NCBI GenBank assembly: GCA_028713995.1
Contig: JAQTNF010000006.1
Span: 1-64,000, forward strand
DNA: 64,000 nt
Reading direction: 5' to 3'
DNA from: Deltaproteobacteria bacterium
GTDB taxonomy: Bacteria > Myxococcota_A > Polyangia > JAAYKL01
A program made the position numbers and the translations under genes. The notes beneath the pieces were generated by a model. That model saw only the letters and a program-made list of their open reading frames with translations. It was not told where the DNA came from and did not search any database. Shown piece after piece: positions 33,077 to 41,384 of this stretch (its first letter is position 1; each line of letters opens with the position of its first letter).

Positions 33077-34348
33077 CTACGGGCAGGTCCAAACGATCTT
33101 GACCTGGCCCGCGCCGCCATCGCCCGCCGTGTAATGCCCTGGGTTCTTGCCCGTGCCGGGGAATCCGGACGTCACGCCGCCCAGCCCCCCGAGCCCGCCC
33201 GCGCCGACGACCACCGCGATCATGCTGCCGGACGTGAGCTGCCCCTTGGAATAGGTGATGGATGAGTAGGCGCCGCCGCCGCCGCCCGCTCCACTATCGC
33301 CCCAGCCCGTTCCCTGCCACCACGTGCCCTGGCAGGTCCAGGAGGCGGCGCCTCCTCCGCCGGGCGCCCCGCCGTTTTCCCCATCTCCGCCGTTGCACGC
33401 GTCGACGGAGTTTACGCTATCCCCTCCGGCCCCGCCCTGAGGGGAAGCGCCACCCACTCCGAGGCCGCAGAGATTGGGGTAATGGCACCCGGGGCCTCCC
33501 TGTCCGCCCGGCGTGTTCGTGGTTCCGCCGGAAGCCGTGCCCCCGGCGCTGGAGTCGCCGCTCGCGCCGCCTCCGGCCACGACCGTGCCGTTGAAGCTCG
33601 AATTTCCCCCGGCCGTGGGATTCGACGACGGGTAGGACGCCTGGCCGCCGCCGCCGCCGCCCCAGACCTCCACGGTCAGCGTTCCATATGCCGGCACCGT
33701 GAAATTCTGATTCCCGGGCGTGGAAAAAACCTGCGACCCGGGGATGCACGCTTCGCCCGTGCCCGTGTCGGTATCCGAGCCCGTACCGGTATCCGAACCC
33801 GTGCCGGTATCCGACCCCGTGCCGGTATCCGAGTCCGTGCCCGTATCCGAGCCTGTGCCCGTATCGCACGGTCCGCAGTCGAGCTGGCCGTCGCACCCGT
33901 CCGGGACGTCGCCGCAGGTCGCTCCCGCAGTGGCGCACGTCAGCGGCTCTCCGGCGCCCACGCATGGACCCCACACGCCGAACTCCCCGCCCCCCTCGCA
34001 GCTTTGCGTCCCCATCGTGCACGCGCCGACCCCGGCCTGCTCGGCAGGGCCCGGATAGCAGTCCCGCGCGGGGTCGCCGGGCGAGCACGAGCAACCCTCG
34101 AGGTCGAGGGGGTTGTCGCAGGGGTCGGTGTCCGAATCGCCGTCGGCGTCCGAGTCACCATCCGAGTCCGAGTCGCCGTCCGAGTCCGAGTCGCCGTCCG
34201 AATCCGCGCCGCTGTCCGCATCCGTGTCGGTACCGGTCGTGTCCCAGCCGTCCGTGGAGTTGTCGTCGCCGGCGCCCGCGGTGATCCCTCCCGCGCACGA
34301 AAGCGTCGCCATGACCACAAGGCATAGAAGCCGGCTGACCATCCTCAT
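33077..34348 (-). CDS. Gly-rich surface lipoprotein with Asp-repeat linkers (paralogue B)
   Basis: 423 residues from ATG 34348, preceded by GAGGAGGTT. Lipoprotein signal ending at about LSCAGG. Then an alternating Asp-Ser/Gly linker (about 35-65), a Cys-rich module (CSCSPGDPARDCYPGPAEQAG.. to ..GQLDCGPC, eight or more Cys), a second linker (DTGTGSDTG repeats, about 140-170), and a large glycine-rich domain starting FTVPAYGTLTVEVWGGGGGG and ending GHYTAGDGGAGQVKIVWTCP. The final domain resembles glycine-rich adhesin-like domains of secreted proteins. It is a paralogue of the next gene upstream. A function as a surface or matrix component is inferred. Confidence 0.75.
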   Translation of the reverse strand: MRMVSRLLCLVVMATLSCAGGITAGAGDDNSTDGWDTTGTDTDADSGADSDGDSDSDGDSDSDGDSDADGDSDTDPCDNPLDLEGCSCSPGDPARDCYPGPAEQAGVGACTMGTQSCEGGGEFGVWGPCVGAGEPLTCATAGATCGDVPDGCDGQLDCGPCDTGTGSDTGTDSDTGTGSDTGTGSDTGTGSDTDTGTGEACIPGSQVFSTPGNQNFTVPAYGTLTVEVWGGGGGGQASYPSSNPTAGGNSSFNGTVVAGGGASGDSSAGGTASGGTTNTPGGQGGPGCHYPNLCGLGVGGASPQGGAGGDSVNSVDACNGGDGENGGAPGGGGAASWTCQGTWWQGTGWGDSGAGGGGGAYSSITYSKGQLTSGSMIAVVVGAGGLGGLGGVTSGFPGTGKNPGHYTAGDGGAGQVKIVWTCP

Positions 34349-34375
34349 GTGAACCTCCTCACTCATCCCTGTCGC

Positions 34376-35587
34376 TCACGGACAGGTCCACGCGATGGAG
34401 ACCTGACCCGGTGCGCCGTCGCCTGCCGTGTAGTAGCCCGGGTTCCTGCCCGTGCCCGGGAATCCGGAGCTCGGCGTGCCCTTGGATCCGAGCCCGCCCG
34501 CGCCCACGACCACCTGCACCTGGCTGCCCACCGTGAGCTGTCCCGGAGAATACGTGATCGACGCGTATGAGCCCGCACCGGCGCCGACCCCGTAGAAGCC
34601 CCACCCCTGCTGGATCCACCATTGGAACTGGCACGTGATGTCCCCCATGCCGCCGCCGCCCGGGGGATACCCGTTTTCCCCGTCTCCGGCAGGGCTGCCC
34701 CAGGGCAACGAGCCGCAAGAATCGAGCATCGTCGAGGTGCTGCCGCCCTTGCCGCCGTTGGGGCAATCCCCGCCCGGGATTCCCTTGCTCGCCCCGCCCG
34801 GGGTGTTGATCGATCCTCCCGAGGCCACGCCGCCCGCGCCGCTGCCGCCGTCGCGCCCTCCGCCCGCGATCACGGTTCCATTGAAGCTCGAGTCGCCGCC
34901 CGGGGTCGAGGCGTCGGCAGGGGAATAGGCCGCGCCGCCGCCGCCGCCGCCCCAGAGCTCCACGGTCAGCGTCTCGTATGCGGGCACCGTGAAGCTCAGG
35001 GTTCCGGGGTTGGTGTAGATCTGCGAGCCCGGGATGCAACCAGTGCTCGTGCTCGTGTCCGTGTCGCTGTCCGCATCGCTGTCCGCATCGCTGTCCGCAT
35101 CGCTGCCCGTGTCGCTGCCCGTGTCGCTGCCCGTGTCGCACGGACCGCAGTCGAGCTGGCCTGCGCACCCGTCCGACACCTGGCCGCACGTCACACCCGC
35201 CGTGTCGCACGTCAACGGCGTTCCCGCGCCGATGCACGGCCCCCACCATCCGAACTCATCGCTTGCCACGCACGCCTGGCTCCCCATCCGGCACTCGCCA
35301 ACGCCGGCCTGCTCCGCGGGGCCCGGATAGCATTGCCTCGGCGTGTCGCCGAGCGAGCACGAGCAGCCTTCCAGGTCGAGCGGGTCGGCGCAGGGATCGG
35401 TGTCCGAGTCGCCGTCCGAATCCGAGTCGCCGTCCGAGTCCGCGCCGGCATCCCCTTCTGTATCCGTGCCGAAAATGTCCCAAGTGTCCGTGCCCGTGTC
35501 GTCCCCGAGCATGGCAGAGCTCGCCCCGGCCGAGCACGAAAGCATCGCCACAGCGACGAGGCACAAAAGCGGGCTGACCATCCTCAT
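34376..35587 (-). CDS. Gly-rich surface lipoprotein with Asp-repeat linkers (paralogue A)
   Basis: 403 residues from ATG 35587, with GGGAGGAGG upstream; the track shows it inside a longer ORF. Same plan as paralogue B: signal with cysteine (MLSCSAG), Asp-Ser linker, Cys-rich module (CSCSLGDTPRQCYPGPAEQAG), second linker (DTGSDTGSDADSDAD), glycine-rich domain (FTVPAYETLTVELWGGGGGG) ending IAWTCP. The ends are almost identical between the two and the middle of the glycine-rich domain differs, as in tandem paralogues that diverge. It starts 23 bases after the radical SAM gene and ends 27 bases before paralogue B. Confidence 0.75.
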   Translation of the reverse strand: MRMVSPLLCLVAVAMLSCSAGASSAMLGDDTGTDTWDIFGTDTEGDAGADSDGDSDSDGDSDTDPCADPLDLEGCSCSLGDTPRQCYPGPAEQAGVGECRMGSQACVASDEFGWWGPCIGAGTPLTCDTAGVTCGQVSDGCAGQLDCGPCDTGSDTGSDTGSDADSDADSDADSDTDTSTSTGCIPGSQIYTNPGTLSFTVPAYETLTVELWGGGGGGAAYSPADASTPGGDSSFNGTVIAGGGRDGGSGAGGVASGGSINTPGGASKGIPGGDCPNGGKGGSTSTMLDSCGSLPWGSPAGDGENGYPPGGGGMGDITCQFQWWIQQGWGFYGVGAGAGSYASITYSPGQLTVGSQVQVVVGAGGLGSKGTPSSGFPGTGRNPGYYTAGDGAPGQVSIAWTCP

Positions 35588-35610
35588 GGGAACCTCCTCC
35601 CTCGCGTTTC

Positions 35611-37140
35611 TTAAATAGTAACACATCTGCCGCCAACTTTCATGAGCGCGAGGTGCGCCGCGCGCAGCCAGCGGGGAGTCCTTAAAATCGCAGGCCTCAC
35701 GCCGGGGTGATGGGCGAAGGTGTCTCGGATGAAACGCCGCGCCTCGGATCGCACGGCCACGCCGTCCGCGGTGAACGACCGGTAGAGGTGGAGGCGTCCG
35801 GGCTCGGGCGGAACATTGTCGAGCTCCATGCCGAACCGCTCGGCGCGCTTGACGAGCTCGCTCTGGCGCGGCAGGTTGAAGACCGACAGGTTCAGGAAGT
35901 CGACGGAGCTTGCGTTGCGCTCGATCATGGCGAGGGTCGCGGCGCGGTCCGAGGCGTTCTCCCCGGGCAGCCCGAACAGCAGGTACAGGTAGGTCCGGAT
36001 TCCGGCCGCGGCTACGGCGCGCACCAATGCCTCGGCCTCGCCGGGCGAAAAGCCCTTGTGGAAGCGCTCGAGCAAGGACGCGCTCCCGCTCTCGGCGCCG
36101 AGCTGCAGCATGAGGCACGGGACGCGCGCCAGGCGCTCGACGAGCCCTCCCTCGAGGAGCTCGCGGGTGGGCCGCGCGAAGCCGTAGAAGGGCAGGCCCG
36201 CTCCCTCGAGCACGGGCAGCGCCTCGCGCAGGGCGGCGGGCGGCATGGCGGAGTCGACCAGGTGGACCACGGGCCGCCTGGCAAGCACGTCACCCGGGAT
36301 CGTGGCCGCGAACCTCTCGATGGCGCGCAGGGGCGTGCGCGCGAAAGGCGTGCCGCGATCCGGGCAGAAGAGACATTTGTTCCAGAAGCAGCCCGAGGCA
36401 AGGGCGAGCGGGATGACGGGGCGGCAGGAGAGGTAGGGCGAGGGCCACAGGAGCTCGGGCCACGCGAGGTCGTCCATGAGGTGTTCGCCGCGATAGCCCG
36501 GGGCGAACGACGCGCCGTCGCCGAGGTCGATGCGCGGGAAGACCGCCTCGAGCTCCCCGAGGCCGTGACCCGTGGACGCGAGGCTGCGCGGCAAAGAGCC
36601 GCCAACCACGGGCTCGACGCCGCGCCGAAAAAGGAAGCGGCGCAGGTCGATGGCGGCCGGAAGTTGCGACAGGTAGGCGAGCGACACGAGCACGGCCCGG
36701 GGCTTGCGCTCCGCGAGCAATGGGGCGAGGACCTCCTCCCACAGGTCCTCGAACGGGGAGAGACCCGATTCGAGCAGGCGCGCCAACTCCCGGGGCAGGT
36801 GCACCTCGATCGGCGGGGCGAGGTCCATGAGCGTGAGGGTCCATCCCGGGGCGTCGGTGCCGAAGCGCCGGCAGGCCGCGTGGAGCGCACCCGTGGCCGT
36901 GCGGTGGCGCTCCGGATCGTAACCGTCCGGGGCCGAACGCAGGTAGGCGAGGGCGCGCGGCACGTCGTCGCGCGGGCTTTGGTCCTCGGCGCGCGCGAAA
37001 ACGCGCTCGAAGAACGGAAGCGACAGATCGAGGAGCGCCGCGTCGGCGCCGCGCGCCGCGAGCCCGGCCGCGAGCAGGAACGCACCGGCCGGCGGCTCGG
37101 ACGGAGGCAGCACCGGCGGAGAGAGGATGAGGACGTCCAT
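35611..37140 (-). CDS. B12-binding-like / radical SAM protein
   Basis: 509 residues. N-terminal Rossmann-like half opens VLILSPPVLPPSEPPAGAFLLAAGLAARGADAALLDLSL, as in B12-binding-domain radical SAM proteins, but the cobalamin motif DxHxxG is missing. The radical SAM half (about 225-430) carries LASGCFWNKCLFCPD: the three cluster cysteines are spaced CX4CX2C, where CX3CX2C is usual. LQLGAESGSASLLERFHKGF and YLYLLFGLPGE are SAM-domain landmarks. Product unknown. It sits 37 bases after a TonB-receptor gene and 23 bases before the Gly-rich lipoproteins, so a role in modifying or making something they handle is conceivable. Confidence 0.8.
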   Translation of the reverse strand: MDVLILSPPVLPPSEPPAGAFLLAAGLAARGADAALLDLSLPFFERVFARAEDQSPRDDVPRALAYLRSAPDGYDPERHRTATGALHAACRRFGTDAPGWTLTLMDLAPPIEVHLPRELARLLESGLSPFEDLWEEVLAPLLAERKPRAVLVSLAYLSQLPAAIDLRRFLFRRGVEPVVGGSLPRSLASTGHGLGELEAVFPRIDLGDGASFAPGYRGEHLMDDLAWPELLWPSPYLSCRPVIPLALASGCFWNKCLFCPDRGTPFARTPLRAIERFAATIPGDVLARRPVVHLVDSAMPPAALREALPVLEGAGLPFYGFARPTRELLEGGLVERLARVPCLMLQLGAESGSASLLERFHKGFSPGEAEALVRAVAAAGIRTYLYLLFGLPGENASDRAATLAMIERNASSVDFLNLSVFNLPRQSELVKRAERFGMELDNVPPEPGRLHLYRSFTADGVAVRSEARRFIRDTFAHHPGVRPAILRTPRWLRAAHLALMKVGGRCVTI

Positions 37141-37169
37141 GGGGAGTGATGACGGGCGTCAGGCCGGTC

Positions 37170-37529
37170 GTGCCCGGCTACGGGGTCTCGTAGCCGGCCT
37201 TGAGGAAGACCTCGGCCGACGGGCCCGGGATGGGAGCGTGCCCGTTGTTGTATGGTTGGATGTACCAGATCTCGCCGTTCGTCAGGTTGCGCGCCCCGAC
37301 TTGCACGAACACCCCATCGGCGAACAGGTTGCGGTACATGAAGTTGGCGTTGACCGTCACCTCGGGGTCGAACTTCTTGAGCACCATCTCGTCGTTCTCG
37401 TCGATGCGCGTGTAGCCGTAGCGATCGCCCAGGAGCAGCGAGGTCGAGACGTTGAACGTGAGGTTGTCCACGATCTGCACGCCGCCGTTGAGCGCCACCT
37501 TGTGCTGGGCGAAGCCGAGCAGCACGTTG
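37170..37529. repeat. Near-identical receptor 3' block, copy 1
   Basis: About 360 bases that match 39271-39630 with, by eye, a single mismatch, while sequence beyond it has diverged clearly. Recent gene conversion or recombination between the tandem receptor genes is the likely cause. Confidence 0.75.
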
Positions 37530-39268
37530 CCGTGCCCGGGCACCGCGTACGTCTCGATGTCGTTCTGCCCGGCCGGGTTGTAGTAGGCGTAGCCCAGGTT
37601 GGCGAAGTGCCCGCGCAGCTTGAAGCGCAGCTCGGCCTCCACGCCCGCGGTCCCGGTCTTGGAGTAGTTCCTGTCCCCCTCGAGGTTGGTCTCGTCGTCG
37701 TAGTAGTACACGAGCGGGCCGTCGACCATGGTGTAGAACCCGTTGGCCACCACGAAGAGGAAGTCGGTCAGCCGGTAGCCCAGCTCGAGCTCGAAGGTCG
37801 AGGTCTTCTCGGGCTTGGCGTCGGGCGAGTAGGCCAGGTTGAGCGTGCTCGGCGCGCGGAACGCCTGGGCCGCGAGCGCCTTGTAGTGGAACGGCCCGAA
37901 GGCCTTGGTCAGCGCGCCGCGCGGCACGAACGACGGGCCGAACTGGCTGTTGTACTCGAAGCGCGCGCCGGCCGAGATGTCCACGAAGTCCGTCACCGCG
38001 AGCCCCTGGCCGTAGACCGCGCCGTTGTGGAAGGCGAGCTCGGTCCTGCAGTCGGGATCCGCGCCGGGGTGCTTGCCCGGGTTCTCGCACAGGTCCGGCG
38101 CGAAGCCGTAGATGTCGTCGGTCACGTGGTCGTAAGTGTACTCCGCGCCGAGCATGAGGTTGAGCCAGGAGGTGGCGTCCCACGTGGCCTCGAGCCCGCC
38201 CGTCAGCCGGTTCATCGAGGGATCCCAGTAGTAGGGGTCCTCGTACTGCAGGGCGTCCGGATCGACGGTGACCCACGGCCTTTGGTACGTCCAGGCCACG
38301 CGCGGCGTGAGCTTGAAGCCCTCGGCCGGCTCGGCCGTGTACGCGAGGCGCAGCGAGCTCGTGTAGAAGTCCACCGGCAGGGGCGACTCCAGGTTCTGGT
38401 AGTACCCGTCGCGCATGGTGGTGTGGTAGCGCTCGAGCAGCACACCGAGATCGAGGCCCTTGTAACCGAGCCGCAGGCTGGCCGTGAGCGGGTCGGTCGC
38501 CGCGTTGCCCGCCATGTTGAAGGTCGAGCCGTACACGTCGGTGTAGTCGCGATCCGAGACGTTGCCCTCACCCGCGAAGACGTTGACCACGGCCGAAAGC
38601 TCGCCTCCAGGCGCCACACCGCCCGTGCTGAGGCTCAGATAGCGCATGCCATAGGTGTCGCCCAACGACTGCCCGTGGTTGGCCACGCCGTCGAGCATCT
38701 GGCTGTAGTGCCCGGTGACGCCCACGCCGTGCACGTCGGCGGCGGAGCGCGTGATCACGTTCACCACCGCGAGCTCGGCCGAGCCGCCGTAGATCACGGA
38801 GCCCGGGCCGCGGATGATCTCCACGCGCTCGATCCAGTCGACCGGGATGCGGTTGGCGAGAGGCGTGCCGAAGTAGAGCAGCTCGTTCATGGCGTGGCCG
38901 TCGAGCAGCACCAGGATCTTGCCGTCGCCGCCCCACAGGCCGCGCACGCCCGCGTAGATGACGCTGTAGGCGTCCGTGCCGAACTGCATGCTCGGCATGA
39001 GGCGCAGCACGTCGAGCAGGTCTCGCGCTCCGGAGCGAAGGATCTCCTCGCGTGTGAGCACGGTCACGATGCCCGGGGCCTCGCGCACGGTGGTGCCCTT
39101 GGTGCGCGTGGCCACGGAGGTCTCCATGTCGAGCAGCGACTCGAGCGACATGTCCGCGATGTCCGTGGCTTCGCCGGCCGATTCCTGCGCAAAAGCGGGC
39201 TGCGCCGCGAGCGCGGCTCCAGCGAGAAGCAAGGCTGCGAATGATTCCTTGATCAATGTGTATCGCAT
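37178..39268 (-). CDS. TonB-dependent outer-membrane receptor (copy B)
   Basis: 696 residues. Signal peptide (AALLLAGAALAAQPAFAQ), then a short N-terminal segment LESLLDMETSVATRTKG, plug domain (APGIVTVLTREEILRSGARDLLDVLRLMP, VDWIERVEIIRGPGSVIYGGSAELAVVNVIT), then the 22-strand barrel ending at VFLKAGYETP. It imports a siderophore, vitamin, sugar or other ligand using TonB; the ligand is not evident. ATG 39268 is only 10 bases after the stop of copy A and has no clear ribosome site, so coupling is likely. Ends are nearly identical with copy A and the middle has diverged. Confidence 0.88.
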   Translation of the reverse strand: MRYTLIKESFAALLLAGAALAAQPAFAQESAGEATDIADMSLESLLDMETSVATRTKGTTVREAPGIVTVLTREEILRSGARDLLDVLRLMPSMQFGTDAYSVIYAGVRGLWGGDGKILVLLDGHAMNELLYFGTPLANRIPVDWIERVEIIRGPGSVIYGGSAELAVVNVITRSAADVHGVGVTGHYSQMLDGVANHGQSLGDTYGMRYLSLSTGGVAPGGELSAVVNVFAGEGNVSDRDYTDVYGSTFNMAGNAATDPLTASLRLGYKGLDLGVLLERYHTTMRDGYYQNLESPLPVDFYTSSLRLAYTAEPAEGFKLTPRVAWTYQRPWVTVDPDALQYEDPYYWDPSMNRLTGGLEATWDATSWLNLMLGAEYTYDHVTDDIYGFAPDLCENPGKHPGADPDCRTELAFHNGAVYGQGLAVTDFVDISAGARFEYNSQFGPSFVPRGALTKAFGPFHYKALAAQAFRAPSTLNLAYSPDAKPEKTSTFELELGYRLTDFLFVVANGFYTMVDGPLVYYYDDETNLEGDRNYSKTGTAGVEAELRFKLRGHFANLGYAYYNPAGQNDIETYAVPGHGNVLLGFAQHKVALNGGVQIVDNLTFNVSTSLLLGDRYGYTRIDENDEMVLKKFDPEVTVNANFMYRNLFADGVFVQVGARNLTNGEIWYIQPYNNGHAPIPGPSAEVFLKAGYETP

Positions 39269-39270
39269 GG

Positions 39271-39630
39271 GTGCCCGGCTACGGGGTCTCGTAGCCGGCC
39301 TTGAGGAAGACCTCGGCCGACGGACCCGGGATGGGAGCGTGCCCGTTGTTGTATGGTTGGATGTACCAGATCTCGCCGTTCGTCAGGTTGCGCGCCCCGA
39401 CTTGCACGAACACCCCATCGGCGAACAGGTTGCGGTACATGAAGTTGGCGTTGACCGTCACCTCGGGGTCGAACTTCTTGAGCACCATCTCGTCGTTCTC
39501 GTCGATGCGCGTGTAGCCGTAGCGATCGCCCAGGAGCAGCGAGGTCGAGACGTTGAACGTGAGGTTGTCCACGATCTGCACGCCGCCGTTGAGCGCCACC
39601 TTGTGCTGGGCGAAGCCGAGCAGCACGTTG
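39271..39630. repeat. Near-identical receptor 3' block, copy 2
   Basis: Partner of 37170-37529. It covers the last strands of receptor copy A and the bases just after its stop. A second identical block of about 190 bases links the 5' plug regions (about 39003-39193 and 41104-41294). Confidence 0.75.
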
Positions 39631-41360
39631 TCGTGGCCCGGCACGGCCCAGGTCTCGATCTTGTTCTGTCCGGCCGGGTTGTAATAGGCGTAGCCAAGGT
39701 TGGCGAAGTGCGCGCCGAGCTTGAAGCGCAGCTCGGCCTCCATGCCCGCGGTCCCGGTCTTGGAGTAGTTCTTGTACCCTTCGTCGTTGGTCGTGCTGTC
39801 GTAGAAGTACACGATCGGACCGTCGATCATGGAGTAGAACCCGTTGGCCACGACGAAGAGGAAGTCGGTCAGCCGGTAGCCCAGCTCCAGCTCGAAGATG
39901 GTCGTCTTCTCGGGTTTCACGTCGGGCGAGTAGCCCGCGGTGAGCGTGCTCGGCGCCATGAAGGCCTGGGCCGCGAGCGCCTTGTAGTGGAACGGCCCGA
40001 AGGCCTTGGTCAGCGCGCCGCGCGGTACGAACGACGTACCGAACCGGCTGTTGTCCTCGAAGCGCGCGCCGGCCGAGATGTCGACGAAGTCCGTGACCAC
40101 GAGCCCCTGCCCGTACACAGCGCCGTTGTGCAGATCGAAGACGGTCTTGCAGCTCGGGTCCGTTCCGAGGCGCTCGCCGGGGTTGAAGCACAGGTCCGGC
40201 TCGAAGCCGAAGAAGTCGTCCTCGGCGTGATCGTAGGTGTACTCCCCGCCGATCGTGAGGTTGAGCCAGCTCGTCGCGTCCCACGTGGCCTCGAGCCCGG
40301 CCGTCACGCGGTGGATCGACGGATCCCAGTAGTACGGATCCGGGTACTGCAGCGCGCTCGGATCCGTGATCACCCAGGGCCTCTGGTACGTCCAGCCCAC
40401 GCGCGGCGTGAGCTTGAAGCCCTTGCCCGGGTCGAAGGTGTACGCGGCGCTCACCGAGCTCGTGTAGAAGTTGTCCCGCAGGGGCGCCTTCAGGTTCTCG
40501 CCGTAGCCGTCGCGCATGGTGGTGCTGTAACGCTCGAGAAGCACGCCGAGATCGAGGCCCTTGTAACCGAGCCGCAGGCTGGCGGTGAGCGGATCGGCCG
40601 CTCCGTTGCCCGCCATGTTGTAGGTCGAGCCGTAGATGTCCGTGTAGTCGCGATCCGAGACGTTGCCCTCACCCGCGAAGACGTTGACCACGGCCGAAAG
40701 CTCGCCGCCCGGCGCCACGCCGCCCGTGCTGAGGCTCAGGTAGCGCATGCCGTAGGTGTCGCCCAACGACTGCCCGTGGTTGGCCACGCCGTCGAGCATC
40801 TGGCTGTAGTGCCCCGTGACGCCCACGCCGTGGATCTCGGCAGCCGAGCGGGTGACCACGTTGATGACCGCGAGCTCGGCCGAGCCGCCGTACATCACGG
40901 ATCCCGGACCGCGGATGATCTCCACGCGCTCGATCCAGTCGACCGGGATGCGATTGGCGAGCGGCGCGCCGAAGTAGAGCAGGTCGGACATGGCGTGGCC
41001 GTCAAGCAGCACCAGGATCTTGCCGTTGGCGCCCCACTGGCCCCGGATGGCCGCGTAGATCACGTTGTAGACGTCGACGCCGAACTGGAGGCTCGGCACG
41101 AGACGCAGCACGTCGAGCAGGTCTCGCGCTCCGGAGCGAAGGATCTCCTCGCGTGTGAGCACGGTCACGATGCCCGGGGCCTCGCGCACGGTGGTGCCCT
41201 TGGTGCGCGTGGCCACGGAGGTCTCCATGTCGAGCAGCGACTCGAGCGACATGTCCGCGATGTCCGTGGCTTCGCCGGCCGATTCCTGCGCAAGAGCGGA
41301 CGACGCCGCGAGCGCGGCTCCGGCGAGGAGCAGGGCTGCGGAACGATCCCGTCGCGACAT
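39279..41360 (-). CDS. TonB-dependent outer-membrane receptor (copy A)
   Basis: 693 residues from ATG 41360 with GAAGGAGG upstream; the track starts one codon earlier at GTG. Signal peptide (SAALLLAGAALAASSALAQ), same N-terminal segment and plug as copy B (LLDVLRLVPSLQFGVDVYNVIYAAIRGQWG), same barrel end. Differences concentrate in the plug loops and barrel middle (for example residues 90-130 and 300-480), the parts that normally contact ligand. The pair may therefore bind related but different ligands. It starts 24 bases after the MCP-type transducer gene. Confidence 0.88.
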   Translation of the reverse strand: MSRRDRSAALLLAGAALAASSALAQESAGEATDIADMSLESLLDMETSVATRTKGTTVREAPGIVTVLTREEILRSGARDLLDVLRLVPSLQFGVDVYNVIYAAIRGQWGANGKILVLLDGHAMSDLLYFGAPLANRIPVDWIERVEIIRGPGSVMYGGSAELAVINVVTRSAAEIHGVGVTGHYSQMLDGVANHGQSLGDTYGMRYLSLSTGGVAPGGELSAVVNVFAGEGNVSDRDYTDIYGSTYNMAGNGAADPLTASLRLGYKGLDLGVLLERYSTTMRDGYGENLKAPLRDNFYTSSVSAAYTFDPGKGFKLTPRVGWTYQRPWVITDPSALQYPDPYYWDPSIHRVTAGLEATWDATSWLNLTIGGEYTYDHAEDDFFGFEPDLCFNPGERLGTDPSCKTVFDLHNGAVYGQGLVVTDFVDISAGARFEDNSRFGTSFVPRGALTKAFGPFHYKALAAQAFMAPSTLTAGYSPDVKPEKTTIFELELGYRLTDFLFVVANGFYSMIDGPIVYFYDSTTNDEGYKNYSKTGTAGMEAELRFKLGAHFANLGYAYYNPAGQNKIETWAVPGHDNVLLGFAQHKVALNGGVQIVDNLTFNVSTSLLLGDRYGYTRIDENDEMVLKKFDPEVTVNANFMYRNLFADGVFVQVGARNLTNGEIWYIQPYNNGHAPIPGPSAEVFLKAGYETP

Positions 41361-41384
41361 CACGGAAACCTCCTTCGGAGCTCC

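Noticed and set aside
33771-33861. Regular repeats that resemble a CRISPR array
   Set aside because: The units are coding repeats of the Asp-Thr-Gly linker, short and without unique spacers.
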